Notes: a model not told the origin generated them from the letters alone. A stretch of 60,019 nt of DNA from Sulfitobacter sediminilitoris (GCF_010667575.1 NZ_JAABNT010000019.1:1-60019), one strand, 5' to 3'. Counted from the stretch's first letter, positions 7,562 to 17,137 are shown. Numbers and translations are program-made.

Positions 7562-8992
7562 ATGCAGCCTGAAAACGAGCCGAGCTTTCGTGAAAGTGTC
7601 GACATCATGTTCAACCGTGCTGTCGCGCTGATGGACTTGCCGCCGGGGCTGGAAGAGAAAATCAGGGTGTGCAACGCCACCTACACTGTGCGTTTCGGTG
7701 TGCGTCTGCGCGGCAAGATCGTAACCTTCACAGGCTATCGGTCTGTGCATTCCGAACACATGGAGCCGGTCAAGGGCGGTATCCGCTATTCCATGGCCGT
7801 GAACCAGAACGAGGTTGAGGCGCTGGCCGCGCTGATGACGTATAAATGCGCCTTGGTCGAGGCGCCCTTTGGTGGATCAAAAGGCGGGCTGTGCATTGAT
7901 CCACGCGACTATGATGAACACGAGCTGGAGTTGATCACCCGCCGTTTCGCCTACGAGTTGATCAAGCGCGATATGATCAACCCTGCGCAAAACGTGCCTG
8001 CCCCTGACATGGGCACCGGAGAACGCGAAATGGCCTGGATTGCGGACCAGTACAAGCGCATGAACACCACAGACATCAACGGTGTGGCCTGTGTCACCGG
8101 CAAGCCGACCCACGCAGGCGGCATTCAGGGCCGGACCGAAGCCACCGGACGCGGGGTGCAATATGCCCTGCATGCATTTTTTCGGGACGCACAGGGCAAG
8201 GAAAAGGCCGGCCTGACCGGTACCCTGAGGAACAAGCGTGTCGTTATTCAGGGGTTGGGTAACGTCGGGTATCACGCGGCGAAATTCCTCAGCGAGGAAG
8301 ACGGCTGCCTGATCACGGCGATCATCGAACGTGATGGCGTTTTGTGCAACGATGCCGGTCTGGATGTCGAGGCGGTGCATCAGTGGATTTCGAAACATGG
8401 AACGATCGAAGGATATCCTAACGCAAATTTGCAGCCAGACGGTGCCGCGTTGTTGGAAGCGGACTGTGATATCCTTATCCCTGCTGCTCTCGAAGGAGTC
8501 ATCAACCTTTCGAACGCGGAACGGATCAAGGCACCGCTCATCATCGAAGCAGCGAATGGTCCGGTAACGGCAGGCGCGGATGAAATCCTGCGCTCCAAAG
8601 GCACTGTGATCATCCCGGATATGTACGCCAACGCCGGCGGCGTGACTGTCTCGTATTTCGAATGGGTCAAGAACCTGAGCCATATCCGCTTTGGTCGCAT
8701 GCAACGCCGTCAGGAAGAATCGCGCCATCAGCTGGTCGTCGATGAATTGGAGCGCCTGAGTGCGGACAGCGGGATTGGCTGGCAGCTGAGCCCGAACTTC
8801 AAGGAGAAATATCTGCGCGGTGCCGGTGAATTGGAGCTGGTGCGTTCTGGCCTTGATGACACCATGTCGACTGCATACGAAGCCATGGCGCGTGTCTGGC
8901 ACAGCCGGAAGGACGTAGATGATCTGCGCACAGCGGCGTATATTGTGTCGATTGAGAAGGTCGCAGCGAGCTATCACGCCAAGGGGCTGTGA
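7562..8992 (+). CDS. Glu/Leu/Phe/Val dehydrogenase (glutamate dehydrogenase family)
   Basis: A 476-residue NAD(P)-dependent amino acid dehydrogenase, oxidative deaminase family. Visible active-site elements are the K71-GG substrate loop (PVKGGIRY), K95 (TYKCA), catalytic K107 in GGSKGG, D149 in PAPDMGT, and the Rossmann motif RVVIQGLGNVGYHAAKF. Length and motifs fit the long glutamate dehydrogenase form common in roseobacters, so glutamate is the likeliest substrate. The ATG is preceded by AGGAGAG. A strong GC-rich hairpin with a downstream T-tract follows the stop. Confidence 0.93.
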   Translation: MQPENEPSFRESVDIMFNRAVALMDLPPGLEEKIRVCNATYTVRFGVRLRGKIVTFTGYRSVHSEHMEPVKGGIRYSMAVNQNEVEALAALMTYKCALVEAPFGGSKGGLCIDPRDYDEHELELITRRFAYELIKRDMINPAQNVPAPDMGTGEREMAWIADQYKRMNTTDINGVACVTGKPTHAGGIQGRTEATGRGVQYALHAFFRDAQGKEKAGLTGTLRNKRVVIQGLGNVGYHAAKFLSEEDGCLITAIIERDGVLCNDAGLDVEAVHQWISKHGTIEGYPNANLQPDGAALLEADCDILIPAALEGVINLSNAERIKAPLIIEAANGPVTAGADEILRSKGTVIIPDMYANAGGVTVSYFEWVKNLSHIRFGRMQRRQEESRHQLVVDELERLSADSGIGWQLSPNFKEKYLRGAGELELVRSGLDDTMSTAYEAMARVWHSRKDVDDLRTAAYIVSIEKVAASYHAKGL

Positions 8993-8995
8993 GGG

Positions 8996-9055
8996 GCGAG
9001 ACGAGAATGCGGGGCAGCTTTGCCCCGCCACTGCCTCGCTTGCGGATGTTTTTTT
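8996..9055 (+). terminator. probable rho-independent terminator after gdh
   Basis: A perfect 8-bp stem GCGGGGCA (9009-9016) / TGCCCCGC (9021-9028) with loop GCTT is nested inside a weaker outer GCGAG/CTCGC pairing. Seven T residues follow at 9049-9055. The T-tract is about 20 bp from the inner stem, so the outer pairing is needed for a classic terminator. Confidence 0.6.
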
Positions 9056-9110
9056 AATAGACGCCCGATCTGAGGCGGACAGCCGCGCCGCCCGGCTTTA
9101 TCTTGGCAAC

Positions 9111-10184
9111 ATGATGTTTGATTTGCCAGATGATGACGCGCTTTATGCAGCGCTGATTGCCAGAGATGCCGGATACGACGGGCGCGCTTATGTCTGCGTG
9201 ACCTCAACCGGGATATTTTGCAGGCTGACCTGTTCAGCGCGCAAGCCAAAGCGGGAGAACTGCGTTTTCTTCGACAGTATTTGCGACTGCATCAAAGCTG
9301 GTTTTCGCGCTTGCAAGAAATGTCACCCGATGGCCCCGGCAGCAGAGGCCGATCCGCTCGTCGGGCAATTGTTACAGGCATTGCGCGAAAACCCCGCGCG
9401 GCGCTGGTCCGAAAGCGATATCGTCGCGCTGGACATGGATCCGTCAACGGTGCGCCGCGCTTTCAAACGTCATTTTGGAATGACCTTTCTTGAGATGGCA
9501 CGGCTGACGCGACTGCGCGCGGGGGCCGGGGCCCTTCCTGACGGGGGACGGGTCATCGACGCGCAGTTGGAGGCGTCATACGACAGCCCCGCTGCTTTCC
9601 GCGCGGCCTTTGGCAAGTGGCTGGGGCTGGCCCCCGGCAAATTCGTGACGAACGCATTGTTACGGGCCGACTGGATCGACACCAAGCTGGGACCGATGAT
9701 CGCGGTCAGCGATGCCCATACACTGCACCTGCTTGAGTTCGCCGAGCGCAAGGCGCTGCCTGCGGAACTCAAGCGCCTCTACGCCCACGCCAAGGGCAGT
9801 CTGGGGTTCGGTCGTTTTGGACCAACGGACCAGATTGAGCGTGAGATGGATGCCTTCATGCACGGGCAATCGGATCGCTTCGAGACGCGGCTGGCCCCAT
9901 TGGGCAGCGCCTTTACCCAAGAGGTCTGGCGCGCCCTGCGCACCATCCCGGCAGGAGAGACCCGCTCTTACAGCGATGTGGCTCGAATGATGGGCCGACC
10001 TGAGGCGACCAGAGCGGTCGCACGGGCGAACGGGGCCAATCCGATTGCGATTGCGATCCCCTGTCACAGGGTCATCGGTGCTGACGGGGCTTTGACCGGA
10101 TATGGCGGTGGGCTGTGGCGCAAGCAGGCATTGATCGAATTGGAGCGTGGGTTTGCGCGGGAAAGACAGGGAGCAGACGGATGA
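9111..10184 (+). CDS. ada: Ada: O6-methylguanine-DNA methyltransferase / transcriptional activator
   Basis: A 358-residue three-domain Ada protein. The N-terminal Ada domain (1 to about 75) has the four zinc cysteines C37, C41, C68 and C71; the C37-equivalent accepts the methyl group from phosphotriesters. The AraC-type helix-turn-helix domain spans about 85-180. The methyltransferase domain (about 185-350) has the PCHRV active-site motif with acceptor C319. It repairs alkylated DNA and activates the adaptive response. The start is chosen where homology begins; the ribosome binding site is weak (TTGGCAAC). The stop overlaps the next start (ATGA). Confidence 0.93.
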   Translation: MMFDLPDDDALYAALIARDAGYDGRAYVCVTSTGIFCRLTCSARKPKRENCVFFDSICDCIKAGFRACKKCHPMAPAAEADPLVGQLLQALRENPARRWSESDIVALDMDPSTVRRAFKRHFGMTFLEMARLTRLRAGAGALPDGGRVIDAQLEASYDSPAAFRAAFGKWLGLAPGKFVTNALLRADWIDTKLGPMIAVSDAHTLHLLEFAERKALPAELKRLYAHAKGSLGFGRFGPTDQIEREMDAFMHGQSDRFETRLAPLGSAFTQEVWRALRTIPAGETRSYSDVARMMGRPEATRAVARANGANPIAIAIPCHRVIGADGALTGYGGGLWRKQALIELERGFARERQGADG

Positions 10185-10936
10185 CAAGTCAGGTTGAGAA
10201 GGCGCAGGCATTTCGGGCAATGCACGTGAAAGGCGCGCCGCTGGTGCTATGGAATATCTGGGACGCAGGATCCGCCAGAGCCGTGGCAGATGCCGGGGCA
10301 GGCGCGATAGCGACGGGCAGTTGGGCCGTAGCTGCGGCCCAAGGATTTGCGGATGGGCAAGCCCTGCCAATGGAGGCGGCGCTTAGGGTCGCAAAACAGG
10401 TGGTAGGTGCGGTGGACGTGCCTGTATCTGTTGATTTCGAGGGTGGCTATGCTGTGGCTCCTGCTGAGATTGCCGAAAACGTTGGCCGGTTGATCGAGAC
10501 CGGCGTTGCAGGTCTGAACATCGAGGACCGGGTGGTCGGTGGGGAGGGGCTCTATCCAATTGCCGAACATGCCGCACGGATTGCAGCGGTCCGCACTTCG
10601 GCACAGGCAGCACGGGTGCCCTTATTCATCAATGCGCGGACAGATGTGTTTTTCTGCGGTAACAAAGAGCCCGCGGGCCAATTGATTGAAGAAGCGCTGA
10701 AGCGCGCAGCGGCTTATGCAGATGCCGGTGCGGACGGCCTCTTTGTGCCGGGTCTTGAGGACCCGGAACTCATCGCCCGGATCAGCGCAAGCCAGCCGCT
10801 GCCGGTCAATGTGATGCGGACGGGCGATACGATCAGCTTGGCCGATCTGGCGCAGGCGGGCGCAGCACGGATCAGCCATGGGCCCGGTCCTTACTTCGCG
10901 ACGATGAAAGCCCTGACAGAAGCCGCGCTGGTCTAA
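10181..10936 (+). CDS. isocitrate lyase / PEP mutase superfamily protein
   Basis: A 252-residue TIM-barrel protein of the phosphoenolpyruvate mutase/isocitrate lyase superfamily (carboxyvinyl-carboxyphosphonate phosphorylmutase-like). Characteristic segments are WDAGSARAVADAGAGAIATGS near the N-terminus, VSVDFEGGY (about 82-90, metal-binding acidic residues), GLNIEDR, and FINARTDVFF. This subgroup cleaves or forms C-C or P-C bonds on 2-oxo acid-like substrates; the exact substrate is unknown. Translation is coupled to ada by the ATGA overlap, an arrangement without an obvious functional reason. Confidence 0.85.
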   Translation: MTSQVEKAQAFRAMHVKGAPLVLWNIWDAGSARAVADAGAGAIATGSWAVAAAQGFADGQALPMEAALRVAKQVVGAVDVPVSVDFEGGYAVAPAEIAENVGRLIETGVAGLNIEDRVVGGEGLYPIAEHAARIAAVRTSAQAARVPLFINARTDVFFCGNKEPAGQLIEEALKRAAAYADAGADGLFVPGLEDPELIARISASQPLPVNVMRTGDTISLADLAQAGAARISHGPGPYFATMKALTEAALV

Positions 10937-10945
10937 TCCGTCGGC

Positions 10946-10984
10946 GGTCCTGTTGCGACGTCCCCGAAACGTCGCAACAGGACC
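10946..10984. repeat. perfect 16-bp inverted repeat before sox operon
   Basis: GGTCCTGTTGCGACGT and its exact reverse complement flank a 7-base loop CCCCGAA. This would form a very stable RNA hairpin just after the PEP-mutase-family gene. No T-tract follows on the plus strand (AGCAATTGG), so it is not a standard intrinsic terminator. It may block 3' decay, aid Rho-dependent termination, or act as a DNA operator for the sox genes starting 95 bp downstream. Confidence 0.75.
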
Positions 10985-11079
10985 AGCAATTGGCGCAAGG
11001 TCACAAGTGGGCGGAATAACGCGTTGATACTCCTCTCAGGGGCTGTCTAGATGAGGGCACCAACCAGGAGGGAGTGATC

Positions 11080-12333
11080 ATGCGGTTTTCAGGGTGGCGC
11101 GTGCTGCGCGAAGGCTTGACCGGCAACAAGGGCTGGGCGCCCCATTGGCGTGATCCGGAACCCAAGGCGGAGTATGATGCCGTGATCATCGGTGGCGGGG
11201 GGCACGGGCTGTCAACTGCCTATTACCTGGCCAAGAACCACGGGATGACCAACATCGCGGTGCTCGAAAAGGGGTATCTGGGCGGCGGCAATGTGGGGCG
11301 GAACACCACGATCGTGCGGGCGAATTACGGTCAGCAAGGCAACTCGGAGTTCTATTCGCATTCGCTGAAGCTGTGGGAAAACCTTGAAGAAGACCTGAAC
11401 TACAACGCGATGATGTCCCAGCGCGGTATCATCAACCTGTTTCATTCCGACGGACAGCGCGATGCCTTTGCCCGGCGCGGCAACATGATGATCAACCAGG
11501 GCGACGATGCGGAGCTGCTTGACCGTGAGGGCGTGCGGCGCTTGCTGCCCTACCTTGATTTCGACAACGTGCGGTTCCCGATTTACGGTGGCCTTCTGCA
11601 CCGACGCGGCGGCACGGCGCGGCACGATGCTGTGGCGTGGGGCTTTGCGCGTGGGGCAGATCAGCGGGGTGTTGATCTGATACAGCAGTGCGAGGTTACG
11701 GGCATCGACATCGAGAATGGCAAGGTGCGCGGGGTTCAGACAACGCGCGGGGCGATCCGCGCCAAGAAGGTAGGGATCGTGGTTGCTGGGCGGTCGGGGC
11801 AGGTGGCTGCCATGGCAGGGATGCGTCTGCCGATCGAGAGCCATGTGTTGCAGGCCTTTGTCACCGAGGGGATCAAACCCGTGATCGACCACGTGGTCAG
11901 TTTCGGCATGGGGCACTTTTATATCAGCCAGTCGAACAAGGGCGGCCTTGTCTTTGGCGGTGATCTGGATTTCTACGCGTCTTATGCGCAGCGCGGCAAC
12001 ATGCCGATGATGGAGCATGTGATGGAGGCAGGGATGACCCTGATGCCGATGATCGGCAAGGCCAAGGTGTTGCGGTCATGGGGCGGGATCATGGACATGA
12101 CGCCGGATGGATCACCGATCATCGACAAGACCGATACCGAAGGTTTGTTCATTGATTGTGGCTGGTGCTACGGCGGGTTCAAGGCTGTGCCTGGATCGGG
12201 CTTTAGCTTCGCGCATCTGATGGCGACGGGGGAACATCACGAACCGGCGGCAAAGTACCGGCTGGACCGGTTCCGCAAGGGGCGCGGCTTGATGGATGAA
12301 GAGGCCACCGGGTCTCAGCACAATCTGCACTAG
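11080..12333 (+). CDS. soxB: sarcosine oxidase subunit beta
   Basis: A 417-residue flavoprotein subunit of heterotetrameric sarcosine oxidase, which oxidatively demethylates sarcosine to glycine, passing the methyl group to tetrahydrofolate and making H2O2. The FAD-binding motif is VIIGGGGHGLSTAYYLA (about 35-51). The segment LLHRRGGTARHD (172-183) lies where the covalent FMN histidine of this family is found (H174 or H182). The start ATG has a strong AGGAGGGAG; an in-frame GTG is two codons upstream. First gene of soxBDAG. Confidence 0.96.
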   Translation: MRFSGWRVLREGLTGNKGWAPHWRDPEPKAEYDAVIIGGGGHGLSTAYYLAKNHGMTNIAVLEKGYLGGGNVGRNTTIVRANYGQQGNSEFYSHSLKLWENLEEDLNYNAMMSQRGIINLFHSDGQRDAFARRGNMMINQGDDAELLDREGVRRLLPYLDFDNVRFPIYGGLLHRRGGTARHDAVAWGFARGADQRGVDLIQQCEVTGIDIENGKVRGVQTTRGAIRAKKVGIVVAGRSGQVAAMAGMRLPIESHVLQAFVTEGIKPVIDHVVSFGMGHFYISQSNKGGLVFGGDLDFYASYAQRGNMPMMEHVMEAGMTLMPMIGKAKVLRSWGGIMDMTPDGSPIIDKTDTEGLFIDCGWCYGGFKAVPGSGFSFAHLMATGEHHEPAAKYRLDRFRKGRGLMDEEATGSQHNLH

Positions 12334-12407
12334 CGCGGGGCTGAGAGTGCGGACGGTATACAAGGCCAAAAGGGAATGCGGGCCTATGCCCGATAGGGAG
12401 ACGTGTC

Positions 12408-12689
12408 GTGAGAATTGACTGTCCAATGTGTGGGTCGCGAGACCGGCGTGAGTATTACTATCAGGGGGGCGCGGTGATGCTGGCGCGACCTGCCCCCGAT
12501 GCAGGAGAGGCGGCTTGGGATGACTACCTGCATCTGCGGGAGAACCCGGCGGGTGAAACGGAAGAGTTGTGGCAGCATGACGGCGGCTGTGGCGCGTGGC
12601 TTGTGGTGACACGAGACACGGTAAGCCACGAGATTTCCAATGTGGCGCTGGCGGAGGATGTTAAGCGGGCAATGAGGAAAGCGTCATGA
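12408..12689 (+). CDS. soxD: sarcosine oxidase subunit delta
   Basis: A 93-residue zinc-binding subunit. Zinc ligands are in the N-terminal CPMC (C5, C8), with further candidate ligands in HDGGCGAWL (about 61-68). It structurally stabilises the heterotetramer. It lies between soxB and soxA and overlaps soxA by ATGA, so the chains are probably co-translated. The length is typical for the family. Confidence 0.95.
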   Translation: MRIDCPMCGSRDRREYYYQGGAVMLARPAPDAGEAAWDDYLHLRENPAGETEELWQHDGGCGAWLVVTRDTVSHEISNVALAEDVKRAMRKAS

Positions 12690-15622
12690 GACTTGCGGGC
12701 AAGGGGCTGGTTGATCGCTCAACACCTGTGCAGTTTTCCTTCGATGGGACAACATACAAGGGGTTCGCAGGGGATACGGTGGCCTCGGCGCTCTTGGCCA
12801 ACGGTGTGAAACTGATGGGGCGGTCGTTCAAATATCACCGCCCACGCGGGGTATTGAGCGCAGGCAGCGAGGAGCCGAATGCGCTGATTACGACCGGCAA
12901 GGGCGCAGGGCAGGAGCCCAATGTGCGGGCGACGGTGCAGGAGGTCTATGACGGGCTGGTAACACGCTCACAGAACGCATGGCCCTCGCTCGATTTCGAT
13001 GTGATGGCGGTGAATGACCTTGGCGCCCCATTTCTGGGTGCAGGTTTCTATTACAAGACCTTCATGTGGCCCAAGCGGTTCTGGGAGGCGGTTTACGAGC
13101 CTGTCATTCGCAAAGCAGCCGGCCTTGGCGCGCTTTCGGGCAAGTCCAACGAGGATACCTACGAACGGGCCTATGCGTTTTGCGATCTGCTGGTTATCGG
13201 TGCAGGTCCAACCGGGTTGATGGCTGCATTGACAGCGGCAAGGGCCGGGGCAGATGTGATTATAGCCGATGAAGACAGTCTTCTGGGTGGCAGGCTGAAT
13301 GCAGAAACGGGAGCAGTGGGTCATCAGTCCGGCGCGGCCTGGGCCGCAGCGGTCGTCGCAGAACTTTCCAGCATGGAAAACGTGCGGCTGATGTCGCGGA
13401 CGACCGTAACCGGGGCCTATGACGGCGGCATGTACGGGGCGCTGGAGAGGGTGAACCAGCACACGTCGCACCGAGGAGGCGGGGCGCCACTGGAGTGTTT
13501 TTGGCGGATTTCGGCGAAGCACGCGGTGCTGGCCGCAGGGGCATTGGAGCGACCGATTGCGTTTCAGAACAACGATCGGCCCGGTGTGATGACGGCAGGC
13601 GCTGTCCGTGCCTATCTCAACCGCTGGGGCGTGACGCCCGGCAAGCGTGTTGCTGTGTTTGGCAATAACGACGATGCGCACCGGACCGCACGAGATCTGG
13701 CGGCGGCGGGCGTACATGTTGTGGCCCTGATCGACAGTCGGAACGATGTGGCGGTGCCGGATTTCGACGGGCGGGTTTTTAAGGGAGCGCAAGTCTGTAA
13801 TGCGGCGGGACGTAAGGAATTGGAGAGCATCACGATCCGCACTGCGACCGGTGAAGAGGCGCTGCAGGTAGACTGCCTCGCGGTCTCGGGGGGATGGAAC
13901 CCGACGGTGCATTTGACCTGCCACATGGGCGGGCGGCCCACGTGGCGCGAAGATATTCAGGCCTTTGTCCCGACGGACGGCAGCATCCCGAACATGACGG
14001 TCGCTGGCGCCTGCAACGGTGTGTTCTCGACGCAGCAATGTTTGAACGACGGTGTTGAGGCAGCCAAGGCAGCTTTGAAGGCGCTGGGCAAGAAAAACGC
14101 AGATGTTGAGGTGCCCAAAGCAGAAGACGCGCCCTACCAGATGTCGCCGCTTTGGGCGGTCGCGGGCAAAGGGCGGGCGTGGCTTGATTTCCAGAACGAT
14201 GTGAGCGTGAAGGACATCAAACAAGCGGCGGTCGAGAACTTCCGCTCGGTCGAGCACATGAAGCGGTATACCACGCAAGGCATGGCGACGGATCAGGGCA
14301 AGAATTCCAACGTCGCGGCCTTGGCTATGTTGGCCGATGCGACGGGGCGCGGCATACCGGAGACCGGAACGACAACCTTCAGGCCGCCCTATTCGCCGGT
14401 CAGCATTGCTGCAATGGGCGCGGGCGCGCAGGGACATGGCTTCGCGCCGGAGCGCTGGACGACGTCACACAAGCGGTCGGTCGAGATGGGCGCACCGATG
14501 ATTGAGGCGGGCTTATGGTACCGGCCCAGCTATTTCCCGAAGCCGGGGGAAAGCACGTGGCGGCAGTCCTGTGATCGGGAAGTAGGCTATGTGCGCAATG
14601 CCGTGGGCGTCTGTGATGTGTCCACGCTTGGAAAAATTGACATTCAGGGGCCGGATGCGGCCAAACTGCTGGATTTCGTCTATACCAACATGTTCTCGAG
14701 CCTGAAGGTGGGGCGTGTGCGTTATGGGCTGATGCTGCGCGAGGATGGCTTCGTCATGGACGATGGCACCACCGCGCGGCTGGGCGAGCAGCATTTCGTT
14801 ATGACCACGACGACGGCGGCAGCCGGCAATGTGATGCGGCATCTGGAATTCGTGACGCAGGCTTTGCACCCGGAGTGGGAAGTGTCCTTTGCTTCGGTGA
14901 CAGAGCAATGGGCGCAGTTTGCAGTGGCAGGGCCGAAGTCGCGGGAGTTGTTGAACGGGTTGCTGGATGAACCGATCAAGGGCGAGAGCTGGCCTTTCAT
15001 GGCCTGTGGGCCGGTCAGCGTTGTCGGTGTTGAGGGGCGGCTCTTCCGGATCTCCTTTTCCGGTGAACATGCCTACGAAATTGCAGTACCGTCGCGGTAT
15101 GGAGCGAGCCTTTTCGATATCCTTTTGAAACGGGCTGAAGAGATGGGCGGTGGTGCTTACGGTATGGAAGCGTTGAACGTCCTGCGGATTGAAAAAGGGT
15201 TCATCACGCATGCTGAAATTGAAGGGCGGGCTACGGCTTTTGACATCGGCGCGGCAAAAATGATTTCGGCCAAGAAAGACTGTGTCGGAAAAACGATGGC
15301 AGCCAGACCCGGTTTGGTGGATGAAGACAGACCGCAGTTGGTCGGCCTCAAACCTGTCGATGCCGCAAAGCAGCTGACCGCGGGCGCGCATCTGTTTGAG
15401 CGTGATGCCGAGGCAGTGCGTATCAACTCCAAGGGGCACGTGTCCTCGGTCGGATTTTCGCCAGACCTCGGAACGATGATCGGTCTGGGATTCTTTGCGC
15501 GCGGGCCAGAGCGGCATGGCGAGGTGATCCGGATGGTCGATCACCTGCGCGGCGTTGAGACGGAGGTGGAAATATGCCATCCCGTTTTCCTTGATCCGGA
15601 AGGGGAGCGGGTGCGTGGTTGA
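12686..15622 (+). CDS. soxA: sarcosine oxidase subunit alpha
   Basis: A 978-residue large subunit. In order: an N-terminal ferredoxin-like domain (GTTYKGFAGDTVASALLANG); a pyridine nucleotide-binding Rossmann domain with VIGAGPTGLMAALTAARAGADV (about 170-191) that holds NAD; a central FAD-oxidoreductase-like region; and a C-terminal GcvT/aminomethyltransferase domain (about 600-970) that binds tetrahydrofolate and captures the methylene group. The domain order and length are complete. The soxG start lies inside its 3' end (8-bp overlap). Confidence 0.96.
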   Translation: MRLAGKGLVDRSTPVQFSFDGTTYKGFAGDTVASALLANGVKLMGRSFKYHRPRGVLSAGSEEPNALITTGKGAGQEPNVRATVQEVYDGLVTRSQNAWPSLDFDVMAVNDLGAPFLGAGFYYKTFMWPKRFWEAVYEPVIRKAAGLGALSGKSNEDTYERAYAFCDLLVIGAGPTGLMAALTAARAGADVIIADEDSLLGGRLNAETGAVGHQSGAAWAAAVVAELSSMENVRLMSRTTVTGAYDGGMYGALERVNQHTSHRGGGAPLECFWRISAKHAVLAAGALERPIAFQNNDRPGVMTAGAVRAYLNRWGVTPGKRVAVFGNNDDAHRTARDLAAAGVHVVALIDSRNDVAVPDFDGRVFKGAQVCNAAGRKELESITIRTATGEEALQVDCLAVSGGWNPTVHLTCHMGGRPTWREDIQAFVPTDGSIPNMTVAGACNGVFSTQQCLNDGVEAAKAALKALGKKNADVEVPKAEDAPYQMSPLWAVAGKGRAWLDFQNDVSVKDIKQAAVENFRSVEHMKRYTTQGMATDQGKNSNVAALAMLADATGRGIPETGTTTFRPPYSPVSIAAMGAGAQGHGFAPERWTTSHKRSVEMGAPMIEAGLWYRPSYFPKPGESTWRQSCDREVGYVRNAVGVCDVSTLGKIDIQGPDAAKLLDFVYTNMFSSLKVGRVRYGLMLREDGFVMDDGTTARLGEQHFVMTTTTAAAGNVMRHLEFVTQALHPEWEVSFASVTEQWAQFAVAGPKSRELLNGLLDEPIKGESWPFMACGPVSVVGVEGRLFRISFSGEHAYEIAVPSRYGASLFDILLKRAEEMGGGAYGMEALNVLRIEKGFITHAEIEGRATAFDIGAAKMISAKKDCVGKTMAARPGLVDEDRPQLVGLKPVDAAKQLTAGAHLFERDAEAVRINSKGHVSSVGFSPDLGTMIGLGFFARGPERHGEVIRMVDHLRGVETEVEICHPVFLDPEGERVRG

Positions 15623-16157
15623 GTTAATACAAATAAGCCCCTGCGCGGGGTTGCTGCCGATTACTCTGGGGTCGGTCACGCTGGATGAACAGGATGTTGG
15701 GCGGCTGACCTCATTGTCACCCTTCGGTGATGCTTCGGATTTGTCTGCGGCCTTGGAAAAAGCGCATGGGTGTACTTGGCCCAAGCCGAACAGAAGTACC
15801 GGCAAGGACGGTGGGCGGTGCATATGGTTCGGGCGTGATGAAGCGCTTCTGATTGGGCCCGCGCCTGACATGGGTTTGGCCAAGCACGGTGCGGTGGTGG
15901 ATCAATCTGATGCCTGGGCAGTGGTATCCTTGGCAGGACCTGGCGCGGTAGACGTTCTGGCGCGACTGGTGCCCGTTGATCTGCGCGACGCTGCCTTCAA
16001 GCGCGGGCATACGGTGCGCACGCAGGTGATGCACATGAATGCTTCGATCACCAAACTGGGCACGGATCATTTAATGATCATGGTCTTCCGATCGATGGCT
16101 GGGACGCTGGTATATGACCTCAAGGGAGCTATGGCAGCTGTGGCATCACGCGGTTAA
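15615..16157 (+). CDS. soxG: sarcosine oxidase subunit gamma
   Basis: A 180-residue subunit, the least conserved of the four, required to stabilise the complex. I chose the GTG start because GGGGAGCGG sits just upstream and because it restores the usual short overlap with soxA. The protein then begins VVELIQISPCAG, followed by LPITLGSVTL. The C-terminal half (LAGPGAVDVLARLVPVDLRD) is related to the GcvT fold. It completes soxBDAG. Confidence 0.9.
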   Translation: MVELIQISPCAGLLPITLGSVTLDEQDVGRLTSLSPFGDASDLSAALEKAHGCTWPKPNRSTGKDGGRCIWFGRDEALLIGPAPDMGLAKHGAVVDQSDAWAVVSLAGPGAVDVLARLVPVDLRDAAFKRGHTVRTQVMHMNASITKLGTDHLMIMVFRSMAGTLVYDLKGAMAAVASRG

Positions 16158-16190
16158 CATCAACGCGATTCTGATCTGATGGAGTGTGTG

Positions 16191-16508
16191 ATGGTGCGTG
16201 CGGGAGTTTTGACGGCGGTGTTCGTAATGGGGCTTGGTGGTCCGATGTCGGCGCAGACCAGCGAGGCGCGTAAGGTCGATTGCAGGCACCAGGCCGCAGT
16301 CGTGGCTGCGGTTCAGCAGGCGCGGCTTGACCGGGTGCGCGAACGCAAGGTGCAGGAGCACGTCAGAGAGAACGCTACCTGGCCTGAGAATTACAACAAT
16401 GCGATCCCTCTGATTGCGGGCTGGGTCTATGGCAAGGACGTGACGATGCGCGATGTGCGCAACAAGGACCTTGCCGCCGCTTGGACAGAGCTTTGCTTGC
16501 AGCAGTAA
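16191..16508 (+). CDS. small secreted protein of unknown function
   Basis: A 105-residue protein with a signal peptide (MVRAGVLTAVFVMGLGGPMSAQ, cleavage around residue 20) and a charged, helical mature part. Only two cysteines are present (DCRHQ and the C-terminal LCLQQ), likely disulphide-bonded. GGAG six bases upstream favours this ATG over one four codons earlier. It is 33 bp after soxG and might be read from the same transcript, but no functional link is evident. Confidence 0.65.
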   Translation: MVRAGVLTAVFVMGLGGPMSAQTSEARKVDCRHQAAVVAAVQQARLDRVRERKVQEHVRENATWPENYNNAIPLIAGWVYGKDVTMRDVRNKDLAAAWTELCLQQ

Positions 16509-16597
16509 CATCGTCTGCCAAAAGCAAGACGCCCGCGCATCGGCCGATGGGAAATCCTTGCGATCAGGGTTGCCATTCTTGGAACAGAACCTGAGCC

Positions 16598-17054
16598 ATG
16601 CCTAAAATCGAACACAGCATATGGTCTGAGCATGCTGGTGGAGTCCACCAGGTCATCGGGCTGGACAACGGCCCTTACGCAAATCTCCCCCTTGGTGATG
16701 TGGTGGGCCTGTCCCAGTTCGGCGTCCATTTGGAGCGCCTTCCGCCGGGTTCACGGTCTTCTTTTCGTCACTGGCATGAGGGCGAGGATGAATTCATCTA
16801 TGTGGTTTCCGGTGAGCTTGTATTGATCGAGGATCAGGAAGTCTTGCTGCAGGCGGGTGAAGCTGCCCGGGTGGAAAGCAGGTGAGCCCGTCGCGCATTG
16901 TCTTGAGAACCGGTCCGACAGTGATGCCGTGATGTTGGTGGTGGGTGCGCGTGCCGAGAGGGATGTGGTTCATTATCCCGATCATGACGTGAAATTGCGT
17001 CGCTCCGGAGACGGCAGGACGTTTACTCGGAGCGACGGCAAGCCTCTGGATTGA
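16598..17054 (+). pseudogene. cupin-domain protein broken by a +1 frameshift
   Basis: Frame 1 encodes MPKIEHSIWSEHAGGVHQVIG... with the cupin motif FRHWHEGEDEFIYVVSGELVL (metal-ligand His and Glu), then stops after ARVESR at 16885. The expected continuation (GWKAGEPVAHCLENRSDSDAVMLVVGARAERDVVHYPDHD) lies in the next frame and runs to 17054. One extra C in GCCCGGG (16866-16868) accounts for the switch: removing it gives AAGWKAGEPVAHC. The joined product is about 151 residues, a normal length for this small cupin family. It is either a recent pseudogene or a base-call error. Confidence 0.85.
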
Positions 17055-17137
17055 AAACCCCGACAGACGCCAATCTTCTTATGGTTCCAATGACGCGCCT
17101 TCTGGACTCTGAGCAACCCGCGCCAATATAACAGGGC

